A stretch of 64,000 nucleotides of DNA from Oikopleura dioica (taxonomy: Eukaryota; Chordata; Appendicularia; Copelata; Oikopleuridae): NCBI GenBank assembly GCA_907165135.1, contig OU015567.1, positions 9,553,001-9,617,000 of the forward strand, read 5' to 3'. Of this stretch, positions 47,689 through 59,000 are shown in pieces. Both the position numbers and the translations under genes were made by a program. A model generated the notes under the pieces. The model had not been told where the DNA came from and did not search any database. It was given only the letters and a program-made list of their open reading frames with translations. Each line of letters starts with the position of its first letter. The stretch's first letter is position 1.

Positions 47689-47839
47689 AATCTTCGAAGA
47701 ATAAAGCAAAAGTCCTAAGGGTTTTGGCTTGTACTTATTGATGAGTGATACTTCTTTTTTGTGCTGAGAAAGAATAGAAGAGTACATGAACAGTCATATA
47801 TAGAGATTAATTACACAACGTAGTCAGACTTTAGATCGA

Positions 47840-48476
47840 TTAGCAGGAGACCATTCGCACGAATTCTTCAAAGTCGATTTCTCCATCTCCATCAGCGTCG
47901 GCTTAATTTTTCTTTAATCAATTTCAAAGTTGGCGCCTGTCTGGCTTCCCGAAAAAAAACGAAACTATTTGGCCCTGATTCTAAAGATAGTCCATCAATA
48001 AAATTCGCAATCTAATCGAGTCAACGAATTAGAAATCCTCTAACCTTCTTTGATCATCGCCTGAATCTGGCTATCAGTCAGATGATCTCCTAATTTCTCC
48101 ATAACTTGTTTGAGCTCTGACGATGAAATCTTCCCACTTCCGTCGGTATCGAACAGTTGAAATGTTTCCCGGAGAGTTTCTTCATGCGAGTTTTCTGTTT
48201 CCATCGCATCTTGCACTCTCATCATTTCAATAAACTGAAAAAATCAACAACCATTTGAACAAAATCTTTTACCTCATCAAAATCAATCGTTCCATCTCCA
48301 TCAATGTCTGCCAATTTCATCAATTCCTGAAGTTCTTCCTCGGTTGCTGGCTGCCCGAGTGAGCTCAGAACGATTTTGAGTTCTTCGATTTCAATTGTTC
48401 CATTTCCATCTTTGTCGAATAGTTGAAATGCCTCTCTGAAATAATAAATCTGCTGAGAAATCCATGAACTTATCAT
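47840..48476 (-). CDS. Calmodulin/troponin-C-like EF-hand protein
   Basis: Four EF-hands, all with complete calcium loops: DKDGNGTIEIEE, DIDGDGTIDFDE, DTDGSGKISSSE and DADGDGEIDFEE. Exons: 48476 to about 48275, about 48239-48045, and about 47900-47840. The ATG at 48476 gives MISSWISQQIYYFREAFQLF, where QQIYYFREAF corresponds to EEQIAEFKEAF of calmodulin, so this start is plausible although unusual. The linker between the two lobes (MMRVQDAMETENSHEETLRE) is slightly longer than in calmodulin and closer to troponin C. The end is FVRMVSC. Troponin C or a calmodulin-like paralogue are equally possible. Confidence 0.8.
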
Positions 48477-49774
48477 TCTTTTTGCTAGAATCAGATGATT
48501 TAAAGAGCGCTAATCCCTCGTTAACACCCAGTTCTACACGAGAATTATAGCCTTTCTTCTGAGAGAACCCTTGTTACCTATATTCTAGCAATCTTTCATG
48601 TGTAAGAGGCTTGTCCATTATTCTCTTCTTCTTTTAATTTTGGATCTCTTCGTTGATTTCAGTAAGACTCTTTTTTCGTTTTCTTATTTAGCGATTTATG
48701 CGCGCGTTTGTATTCGTCAGGATCTTCTGGGGCGTCGCACTAATTGACGATTTACTAGTTTTCGAAAAAAAAAGAAAGAGAAAGGGTTCTTGTTTGCCAA
48801 GTAGGGAGAACTTGAACTTGGATTACGGATCCTTGTTCCCTAATCTTGATCGGGCCTGGATGATCCAGAGCTCAGGAGGATTTCTTTTGTCTACTTCTCT
48901 TTTCGGGGTGTTAAATTATTGGGGAAGAGTTTGAAATTACTGTACCAACTTAGTTTTTTTTCGGATATCTTTTCTCGATAAAATAAATTGACGTGTCCTT
49001 CTTGATCTGAAAGGGATGAAAAGTGAGGGAGTGTAAACCTCACTTTGCATGGTAATGACATTGTCTATGTCGACACCTGTCGATCGTAATTTATACCTCT
49101 GCGAAAATACTTTATCATCATACTTCCACTATAGCTGTAAATCACCTCCGTAGAATAACCTCAGTTTTACCTCGAATAGTTGTCAAGACTCTTATTTTTC
49201 AAAAGTTCACTCTCTCGACTTCAAAAGCAGGCTCTGCGAAGCCCTGGGTCTGGCAATCAGTTAATCAAGTGAAACATTTATGGAACAGCTTTATTTCTTC
49301 CGTGCAATTGACGCATGCGGCCTGCCTCTCGTTATAGCAGGGCAAATTAGAAATTTATACGAGTTTTTCTTTTCCAATTAAAGTACTCGACTTATTTTGA
49401 AAGACCAAAATCCACGTGATTAAGCTTTGCATTTTTAACAGCAATCCAGGCGGAGTTTAAACTTTTTTCCTTATGAAAATTACAGTAATTAAAAGATAAG
49501 GATTAACCCTAATAGCCAATGAGTAATAGAGCTTGGGTATTTAAAGGGTTCTCAAAAATATTTTTTGCAGAAAATTTATTATAAAATTTTTGAAAAAAGG
49601 CATACTCTCATAAAAACAAAAACCGATAAATTTATTTGAAAATGCTTGCTCGAAGGTCAACAAAATATTTGCCCTGAGCAAAAACGATCTCCGCTTGCGT
49701 TTTCTTTCATTTGATTGTCTCAAACGTCGTTACATTGTGTACCCAGAGAAGCTGCTAGAAAAGGTCGTTGTTTG
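48477..49774. other. Intergenic region without supported gene
   Basis: 1.3 kb between the EF-hand gene (minus) and the peroxidase (plus). ORFs here are short, lysine- or phenylalanine-rich and look random. No RNA gene or repeat recognised. Confidence 0.55.
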
Positions 49775-50573
49775 ATGGGGCGGAAATTGTGAGTCACTCG
49801 TAACTTTTTTGCGATTCACAATTCAGGAAATAACATAGTTATTTTAATCTTCTAGAGCCGTCGCAGCAACACTTTTCGCCGCGTTTTTGGTAAACAGATA
49901 CTTTACCCCTTGGTTTTTCGAGATGGGTGCTAACAACTCAAGGTACAACGATTTTTTATTTTGATTTTGATTAAATTGGGTACAAGCTTGAAAGATGTCA
50001 AATTTGGCGATCTCGAGGCAAAAGACATTGATGGAGCTACAGTGAAAATGAGCGAGTTCCTTGGCAGTCCGACAATTGTTGTAAATGTTGCGTCGCAATG
50101 AGGCGTGACTGACCGAGAGTATACCCAACTTCAGGAACGGTTCTCAGCTCATGAATAAACAAGCTCTCATAACTCAGATGTGACCTAATTAAAGCAACTT
50201 AAAAATACTTTCGGCGACGACCTTAACATACTCGCTTTTCCCTGCAATCAATTTGGCAAGCAAGAGCCCGGAAGCGCCCAAGAAATCAAAGAATTTGTTA
50301 AAAAGTAAGTCCAAAAAACCTAGCCAAGTTGTCATTTTCTTAAGATATAATTTCACTGGCCGACTTTTCTCCAAAATTGACGTGAATGGAAACGATGCTC
50401 ATCCAGTATTCCAGTGGCTAAAAGCACAAAAAGCAGGGGCCGGAACACTGACTGACAATGTCAAGTGGAACTTCACGAAGTTTCTGCTCGATAAGCAAGG
50501 CAATGTCGTCGGCAGATGGGGCACTGTCACCGCCGCTGGAGATTTGGAAAAAGAAATTAGAAAGCTTTTATAA
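49775..50573 (+). CDS. Selenocysteine glutathione peroxidase (GPX4-like), membrane-anchored N-terminus
   Basis: Reduces (phospho)lipid hydroperoxides with glutathione. Exons: 49775-49788, about 49855-49940, about 49989-50134, 50195-50304, and about 50346-50573. The N-terminus [20 protein letters not shown] is a signal-anchor. The catalytic motif reads [17 protein letters not shown], where U is the in-frame TGA at 50099-50101. The remaining tetrad is present: glutamine in [15 protein letters not shown], then [20 protein letters not shown] with Trp and Asn. Intron 50135-50194 is GA-AG and its removal gives [20 protein letters not shown], matching the family spacing. The stop is TAA at 50571-50573. 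A SECIS-type hairpin lies 85 nt downstream. It has the short GPX4-type form, without the oligomerisation loop. Confidence 0.92.
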
Positions 50574-50657
50574 GAAATCTCTGTTTGAAACATTTGAACG
50601 ATACTTTAGCTTGCAGATAACCAGCTGAAGGGTTTATTTCAAGCGTGCTCGGGATTT

Positions 50658-50726
50658 GATTTTGAACGAATGAAGGCTTTCATGAAACCAAAGTCTTGGA
50701 CAGAAAGATCTGACAAACTCAAAGTC
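50658..50726 (+). promoter_or_regulatory. SECIS element (type II) of the peroxidase mRNA
   Basis: Folded by eye: helix I is GATTTTGA (50658-50665) with TCAAAGTC (50719-50726), 8 pairs including one G-T. An internal loop acga/aaac follows. The non-Watson-Crick core is ATGA (50670-50673) against TGAC (50711-50714). Helix II is AGGCTTTC with GAAAG-TCT (one bulged A). The apical part has the conserved unpaired AAA at 50685-50687 and an extra mini-stem CCAA/TTGG, which makes it type II. All expected SECIS parts are present at the right spacing. Confidence 0.85.
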
Positions 50727-50999
50727 TGTCCCGCAGCGCAAAAGTATTTTTCAATTGTTTTTAGAAATAAAGATTAAGAAAAAAAAAAAAGATTTTAACT
50801 TGATCTCCGTCGTTTTCTTCAAAAAAAGCATGCTGATATATTAAGAGCATAGTTAACTTGCATAAGTTGGTTTCGCAAATTTCACGGACGCCTCAATTGT
50901 TTACCGCTCTCAGCCGCAGCATTACTCTACTAGTTATCGAGCTCTTTTTGCTCGGCAAAAGCTTCATACTAGAATAGCTCCGAGTCCAAGTCGCACAAA

Positions 51000-52358
51000 A
51001 TGAAACTTTTAAGCATTTTTCTTGTCGCCGCTGTTTTTGGACAGGAGAAAGCTGAGAAGCCAGAGAATTGGTGGAAACTACAGAAGATCAAGCAAAACCG
51101 TCTAGAGAGAATGCAAAGGAAGCAGATGACATCGACAAAGGTCATTACAACAACCGAGGCACCAACAACTACGACATCTACAACAACCACAACGGCATTC
51201 GTCAAGCCTAGAAAGACCAATAAAAAGAAGAGAAAGAACCGCAAAAATGGCAAAAACGTTGACTATTCAACCTACTTCGATTTGAACACAGAAAATCTTG
51301 CCCTTGACGATGTCACTAACCCAAAATCACCAAATGACAAAAATAAAAGCATTTTTTCGATGGGCCGAAGTCAAGGAAAAGGTCAAGATAATGGCATTCA
51401 TCCGAATACGCGAAAGATAGCTGGAATGCTCAGGAACCGGTTGAAAAAAAACGACTCTAAAAATAGATACGGTTAATACTTTGAGTCATCGTTTCCAACT
51501 CTTACGATAAGACACCGAATGCTCGCAATGGGAATCCAAATTCGCTTCCTGGATTTACTTGGCTACGGGTGCTGGTGTTCATTCCTTATCAGACATGATT
51601 TACGGTATGCACGTTTCATAGTACGATATGCGCTTAATAAATATATCTATCGTTAGACCACGGAACAAGGAACCGTCGGATAAGATCGACGAAATCTGCC
51701 GCAAATGGTCAAAGTGCCACGAATGCTCCTCAATTGATAGCTACTATCAATGTTCTGCCCAAGGACACGATGTTTATCAAGTACAGGGAATAATTGCAAC
51801 GGGAAAATTTACATGCGCCAGTAAGTAAAAATCCTTTTGATTGATATTTTTTCCCAAACCAAAGTCCGGAACAGGCGATTCCTACGGGCTCCTGATTGAT
51901 ATACTAAGTCAGAATAGTAAGCTTATAATTTTCAGGTAACGAGGACAGTTGCGCTCTACGTGCATGCGAATGCGATACGGAACTTGTTTACAAGGTAATC
52001 AATCATTCAAGGAAGTTTGCTCACTAATTTTTTTGTCTTCAGCTTTCCGATCTATTGGCGAACGACCCGAAGAACTTTAACATAATGAACAGCTACGAAA
52101 AGGGCTTTAGTCCCTATTTCCAGTGCATCGAAAAAAGAATGATGACCGATAGAAAGTCTGATAAATGCTGTGGACAGTTTCCCGACCGGTAAGTCAATGT
52201 CTTAGTTTAAGCGGTACGAATAGTTCAGATTTCCATTCTGGTCAAATATGAGCCAAAAAGCCTGCTGCGGGTCCAAAACTTACGATGTCAACCTGTTTGA
52301 CTGCTGCCAAGGAGCCAAGCTTGTGCCAAAATCTATGACCTGCCCTAGACAATTGTAA
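51000..52358 (+). CDS. Secreted PLA2-like cysteine-rich protein
   Basis: Signal peptide MKLLSIFLVAAVFG, then a basic region, a Thr-rich stretch (TTTEAPTTTTSTTTTT) and a Lys/Arg-rich segment. Later exons give FLDLLGYGCWCSFL, then KIDEICRKWSKCHECSSID and SCALRACECDTELVYKL, the cysteine skeleton of a secreted phospholipase A2-like domain. The catalytic CCxxHD motif is replaced by CRKWSKCHEC, so the active histidine seems absent and an enzyme role is doubtful. The tail DKCCGQFPDRFPFWSN with ACCGSKTYDVNLFDCC is a repeated Cys-Cys module seen after such domains in marine invertebrate extracellular proteins. Exons: 51000 to about 51440, 51520-51606, 51658-51823, 51937-51993, 52042-52188, 52231-52358. 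A structural extracellular role, perhaps in the house, is only inferred. Confidence 0.65.
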
Positions 52359-53029
52359 ATAACTCCCTGCTTGTTCTTTTTTAAAATACACATAACTTCG
52401 ATATCACCAGACTTTATTTAAATCAGATTCTTCAGGAATAAGAATTTCAAAGCGTTGTATTTGTTCATGGTTAGTAAAGTAACGAATAACGGCACGTATC
52501 TGTTGCTCAGAGATTTTTACAAAGGAAGGGAAGGGTTGAGCTACAGTTAGGTGGAAAAGATCTTCAGAAGAAGATTGTTGAATCTGGGTTGGCCGGCGGC
52601 GTGAAACGGAGGCTGGCGAGGTTCAAAACCGATTGTGAGCTTTGCCAGCCCCGGATTCACGAAAGAGTCACGCAGATGAATCTCGGAGAGTTTCACCACG
52701 TTAGGGGGCGCGCAAGCCTCCGCAGACGAAAATTGCGAATTTTGTTAGTAACTGTTCAAGAAGATAATGTTCAAATGTACTTTTGTACTCAGTAATTGAT
52801 ACCGCGATTTGGTAGAAAGAAAATTGTCTCGTGGGGCACCAGTTATGACATCTGGAGTTCAAATCGAAATTAATCGGAAAAGAAGAGCCTAAGCACTTGT
52901 TCGTTGAAACTCAGAATGTTGGTTTTCATTTTTTTAGTTTTGGTTAAAAGGCTAAAATTTAAAGCGATAGAGAAAATAAAGTAAGAGAGAAAGATAGCTT
53001 TCCCGATAATGACGAGAAAGATCCTCGAT
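52359..53029. other. Intergenic, converging 3' ends
   Basis: Separates the PLA2-like gene from the 3' end of LARP6. I saw no convincing ORF or tRNA; a possible B-box-like word near 52620 lacks a matching cloverleaf. Confidence 0.5.
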
Positions 53030-56000
53030 TTACATCATTTGTCGGGCGAGAGCGAATCCTCGGCTTTGATCAGTGCCTGGTCCAACTGGCTCTCGGATTT
53101 GAGATACCTGTCGTTTCAAGACCTTAAAATGTTATTTCCTATTTTTGATAAGCTTTTGTACCTTTTCAGTAGCAAAACCAGGGCTAAGCTTTCCTGAGTT
53201 GTCATCTGAGATCTCTGAGAGATTGTCTCCATGTCCAGAATCTTGGCTAAACGAAGAGATAGGATTTCATTGTTAAATATCTAATTTACCAGGAGCCAGA
53301 AATGATAGATTTATCTAGGGTTCCGCACGATTGGAGGACCTTATTTTTCAAAATCCGAATCCTTATTATATCAAAAATAGACTTTGTATAAACTATGGGT
53401 TTTCGAATACGGCGAAAAAAATGATGACAATAATATTCCGATTCACCATCGGAGTCGCCGATTTCTCTCGGTTTTTCATACTTCTAGTGGCAGCACAAAC
53501 TTTTCTTTAACACTGTAGATAGAATCAACCCTAAAAATCACAAATCTGCAAAAACAAATTTAAAAAAATTCAAGGTTTTAATGTGCTGTCCATTTGAAAA
53601 TTATCCATTATTTATCATTATGTGAAAATTGAGGAGGCGCGCTCTGATTGGCTGATGAGGAAGACATTCTCAAGGGTCGATTTGAAGGAAGATTATTCTA
53701 AGCTTCCGCGATTTTGTCCTTGTTGGTGAATAAGCCCTTTCTCGATAAAATTTTAAATAGAAACCATAACAAAGTAAAAATCTTGGATAATTTGACTTTT
53801 AACAACAATGGGTGAGGGCGGGGTTGGGGACATAACTGAGATTGATCACCTCAGAGTCCAACGCCGATCTCAAGCCCCTTAAATTAAAAAATCAAGGAAC
53901 GGGGCTGAAACGGCCCGAAGGGCCGTCAAGCCCCTTAAATTAAAAATCAAGGAACGGGGCTGAAACGGCCCGAAGGGCCGTCAAGCCCCTTAAATTAAAA
54001 ATCAAGGAACGGGGCTGAAACGGCCCGAAGGGCCGTCAAGCCCTTAAATTAAAAATCAAGGAACGGGGCTGAAACGGCCCGAAGGGCCGTCAAGCCCCTT
54101 AAATTAAAAATCAAGGAACGGGGCTGAAACGGCCCGAAGGGCCGTCAAGCCCCTTAAATTAAAAATCAAGGAACGGGGCTGAAACGGCCCGAAGGGCCGT
54201 CAAGCCCCTTAAATTAAAAAATCAAGGAACGGGGCTGAAACGGCCCGAAGGGCCGTCAAGCCCCTTAAATTAAAAATCAAGGAACGGGGCTGAAACGGCC
54301 CGAAGGGCCGTCAAGCCCCTTAAATTAAAAATCAAGGAACGGGGCTGAAACGGCCCGAAGGGCCGTCAAGCCCTTAAATTAAAAATCAAGGAACGGGGCT
54401 GAAACGGCCCGAAGGGCCGTCAAGCCCCTTAAATTAAAATCAAGGAACGGGGCTGAAACGGCCCGAAGGGCCGTCAAGCCCTTAAATTAAAAATCAAGGA
54501 ACGGGGCTGAAACGGCCCGAAGGGCCGTCAAGCCCCTTAAATTAAAAATCAAGGAACGGGGCTGAAACGGCCCGAAGGGCCGTCAAGCCCCTTAAATTAA
54601 AAATCAAGGAACGGGGCTGAAACGGCCCGAAGGGCCGTCAAGCCCCTTAAATTAAAAATCAAGGAACGGGGCTGAAACGGCCCGAAGGGCCGTCAAGCCC
54701 TTAAATTAAAAATCAAGGAACGGGGCTGAAACGGCCCGAAGGGCCGTCAAGCCCTTAAATTAAAAATCAAGGAACGGGGCTGAAACGGCCCGAAGGGCCG
54801 TCAAGCCCCTTAAATTAAAAATCAAGGAACGGGGCTGAAACGGCCCGAAGGGCCGTCAAGCCCCTTAAATTAAAAATCAAGGAACGGGGCTGAAACGGCC
54901 CGAAGGGCCGTCAAGCCCCTTAAATTAAAAATCAAGGAACGGGGCTGAAACGGCCCGAAGGGCCGTCAAGCCCTTAAATTAAAAATCAAGGAACGGGGCT
55001 GAAACGGCCCGAAGGGCCGTCAAGCCCCTTAAATTAAAAAATCAAGGAACGGGGCTGAAACGGCCCGAAGGGCCGTCAAGCCCCTTAAATTAAAAATCAA
55101 GGAACGGGGCTGAAACGGCCCGAAGGGCCGTCAAGCCCCTTAAATTAAAAATCAAGGAACGGGGCTGAAACGGCCCGAAGGGCCGTCAAGCCCCTTAAAT
55201 TAAAAAATCAAGGAACGGGGCTGAAACGGCCCGAAGGGCCGTCAAGCCCCTTAAATTAAAATCAAGGAACGGGGCTGAAACGGCCCGAAGGGCCGTCAAG
55301 CCCCTTAAATTAAAAAATCAAGGAACGGGGCTGAAACGGCCCGAAGGGCCGTCAAGCCCCTTAAATTAAAAATCAAGGAACGGGGCTGAAACGGCCCGAA
55401 GGGCCGTCAAGCCCCTTAAATTAAAAATCAAGGAACGGGGCTGAAACGGCCCGAAGGGCCGTCAAGCCCCTTAAATTAAAAAATCAAGGAACGGGGCTGA
55501 AACGGCCCGAAGGGCCGTCAAGCCCCTTAAATTAAAAAATCAAGGAACGGGGCTGAAACGGCCCGAAGGGCCGTCAAGCCCCTTAAATTAAAAAATCAAG
55601 GAACGGGGCTGAAACGGCCCGAAGGGCCGTCAAGCCCCTTAAATTAAAAAATCAAGGAACGGGGCTGAAACGGCCCGAAGGGCCGTCAAGCCCCTTAAAT
55701 TAAAAAATCAAGGAACGGGGCTGAAACGGCCCGAAGGGCCGTCAAGCCCTTAAATTAAAAATCAAGGAACGGGGCTGAAACGGCCCGAAGGGCCGTCAAG
55801 CCCTTAAATTAAAAATCAAGGAACGGGGCTGAAACGGCCCGAAGGGCCGTCAAGCCCTTAAATTAAAAATCAAGGAACGGGGCTGAAACGGCCCGAAGGG
55901 CCGTCAAGCCCCTTAAATTAAAAATCAAGGAACGGGGCTGAAACGGCCCGAAGGGCCGTCAAGCCCCTTAAATTAAAAAATCAAGGAACGGGGCTGAAAC

Positions 56001-59000
56001 GGCCCGAAGGGCCGTCAAGCCCCTTAAATTAAAAATCAAGGAACGGGGCTGAAACGGCCCGAAGGGCCGTCAAGCCCCTTAAATTAAAAATCAAGGAACG
56101 GGGCTGAAACGGCCCGAAGGGCCGTCAAGCCCCTTAAATTAAAATCAAGGAACGGGGCTGAAACGGCCCGAAGGGCCGTCAAGCCCCTTAAATTAAAAAA
56201 TCAAGGAACGGGGCTGAAACGGCCCGAAGGGCCGTCAAGCCCTTAAATTAAAAAATCAAGGAACGGGGCTGAAACGGCCCGAAGGGCCGTCAAGCCCTTA
56301 AATTAAAAAATCAAGGAACGGGGCTGAAACGGCCCGAAGGGCCGTCAAGCCCTTAAATTAAAAATCAAGGAACGGGGCTGAAACGGCCCGAAGGGCCGTC
56401 AAGCCCCTTAAATTAAAAATCAAGGAACGGGGCTGAAACGGCCCGAAGGGCCGTCAAGCCCCTTAAATTAAAAAATCAAGGAACGGGGCTGAAACGGCCC
56501 GAAGGGCCGTCAAGCCCCTTAAATTAAAATCAAGGAACGGGGCTGAAACGGCCCGAAGGGCCGTCAAGCCCCTTAAATTAAAAATCAAGGAACGGGGCTG
56601 AAACGGCCCGAAGGGCCGTCAAGCCCTTAAATTAAAAATCAAGGAACGGGGCTGAAACGGCCCGAAGGGCCGTCAAGCCCCTTAAATTAAAAATCAAGGA
56701 ACGGGGCTGAAACGGCCCGAAGGGCCGTCAAGCCCCTTAAATTAAAAATCAAGGAACGGGGCTGAAACGGCCCGAAGGGCCGTCAAGCCCCTTAAATTAA
56801 AAATCAAGGAACGGGGCTGAAACGGCCCGAAGGGCCGTCAAGCCCCTTAAATTAAAAATCAAGGAACGGGGCTGAAACGGCCCGAAGGGCCGTCAAGCCC
56901 CTTAAATTAAAAAATCAATGAACGGGGCTGAAATGGCCATCCGTGTTTTCCAAGCTAGAAAGCTTTTGAAAAAAATGAGACACGGGTTGGATTCGAGCTC
57001 GCCATCTCGTCTGCGCGAAGAGAAGCGCTCACCACTCAGCCAACTCCAGGGTGACAGCGCAGTGCAGTACTCGATTCATATTCCCGCGAAGAGCGCCAGC
57101 CAATCAGCGCGCAGCAGGCCTCCTTGGCAAAATATACTTTGAAGCCCTTAAAAGGGCTGAAGGGGGATTTTCTGGAAAAACAGAGGCCAGGAATGAATTT
57201 CTAGGCATTATTTTGGTGGAATCTCCAAATTTTATTAAAATGAAAAATTTTGGTCCAATCGTGCGGAACCCTAGATTTATCGTCAGAAATAGAAGAACCA
57301 TCGTCAGATCCAAGCTTGCCCTGAGCAGCAAGTCGATCTTGTCTGTAAAGAGTTCTTCGCATTCGCGGTCCCAAAAGGGCCAATCTCATTCCAGTTTCAC
57401 TGAATAAAAACTTTAACCAGCCGTTGTTATCTTTTCCGGACTCACCAGAAATTCTCTTTGAGCTCTCTGACAGCCTTGAGGGCTGCTTCAGAGCTTTCAA
57501 AATCAACGACGGCGCAGAGGCTGTCTCCAATGTCCGGCACTTGGGTGGCGTAGTTGCGCAAGTCAGAAGGAACCTCCTTGCCTGGCCGGAGGAGTCGGAC
57601 GAGGCCGATGTCTCCGTACTCGCGGAACATGGTGGTGATCTGGTCAACGCTGTCGAACTCTGGAGGCACTCGGATCGCAACAACAGAAGTGAGCAGTCTT
57701 GGCTTTCGGAGGGTTTCCGGAAGGATGTCTCGTCGTTTGACACGGTACCCTTGAAGTAAAGACGTTATATCACGTTTATGGTCACTTTTGTTTTTCCGAA
57801 ATTTTGAGGTCTTTTTAGATTTCTATATTTTTATTATTCCAAAAATGAAAAATTTGGAAAAAAATATAAACACCAATTTTAACAGGCTTTTATGGTTATT
57901 TCTTAATCAATCATTACCTTCAGGTGAAACCTCCAGCTGCGGAGCTAATTTGAGAGCATGTCGAACAACTCGCCAGTCTCTTGTGAGCTTTTTGACCTTT
58001 TTGAAGCTTGTCATAAGCTTTTTTCTTGGTTCACAACTGAGCTTCTGTACTTAATTGATGTTGAATAAGAATAAATTTGCTAAAAAACTTCGAGAAATAA
58101 AAGTTAGGAACCATTCCTTGATGGAGATATAGCCCTCGGATTTGCATCGGATTTGTCGGAGGAGATATTTGTCTTTGGCAAGGTACTCGTCGGAAAGATA
58201 ATACTCCACCTGATCGATGATAGCTTCTGATTCTTCCTGAGTTGGCGCGTCGTAGTCGCCCTCGTCCGAGTACTGGATCACACCGGAATCATTCGACGAG
58301 CCACCTAGTTTTCAAAACAGTTACAATCTGGGGATTAGAAGATAGGAGCATCAGCGACTGATGCTGAACCTGATTCTCCAGAGTTGCGACGCTGTCGTGG
58401 AGATTTTGAGTTGTCGTTGATGCGCATGCGCTCTGCTTGTTGAGCGATTTCCTCAATCTCAGCAAGTTGAATGCTGCCGCGTTGCTTGATTGGGACGTAT
58501 TTGTTCTGAACAAGAAAGGTTATTTCATTTCCTTCGAACCATGTTCAATAGTGCTAGGCCTCATGATGAGCATTTTATCAAATCATTAAAATTCAGTTTT
58601 TTTCCTTACTCTCATTATTGGCGCGCTCTTATGGTGTTTACCTTTGAGGGAGATTTTCTTCCTCGTGAGTTTGATTTCTTGCCGCTGGAGTTGATAGAGT
58701 CACGTGAGTCGATGGAACTGTTGTGTGATTCAGTGCGAACGAGACCTTCGCCGTTGTGGCCCAGGAAAGCATCGGGATGGCCTCCTGCTGGGATAAAGAC
58801 GGGAATTTGTTCGGCTGGCCAGGGCATGAAGGGGTGATGGGGGCTCGGATGGGCCGAGTATGCTGGCACGAAGCCTCCCACAGGAGCATATCTGAAAGGA
58901 AAGAAATGCTTATCTTGCGATAATTAATGAGAGAGTACATAAGTTGGCATCCAAAGTGGCGGCTATTTGCACGATTTGGCTCACTCTGAGCGTTTAGAAG

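Noticed and set aside
48698-48934. ORF MRAFVFVRIFWGV...
   Set aside because: No similarity or splice context; composition looks random.
50099-50101. In-frame stop making the peroxidase a pseudogene
   Set aside because: The TGA is exactly at the catalytic selenocysteine position, the rest of the frame is intact, and a SECIS-type hairpin follows.
52561-52700. Possible tRNA-like G/C-rich stretch
   Set aside because: A B-box-like word is present but no consistent acceptor, D or anticodon stems could be drawn.
53870-56925. CRISPR-like appearance of regular repeats
   Set aside because: The whole 55 bp unit repeats, including the would-be spacer; there are no unique spacers or cas genes, and the context is a eukaryotic gene.
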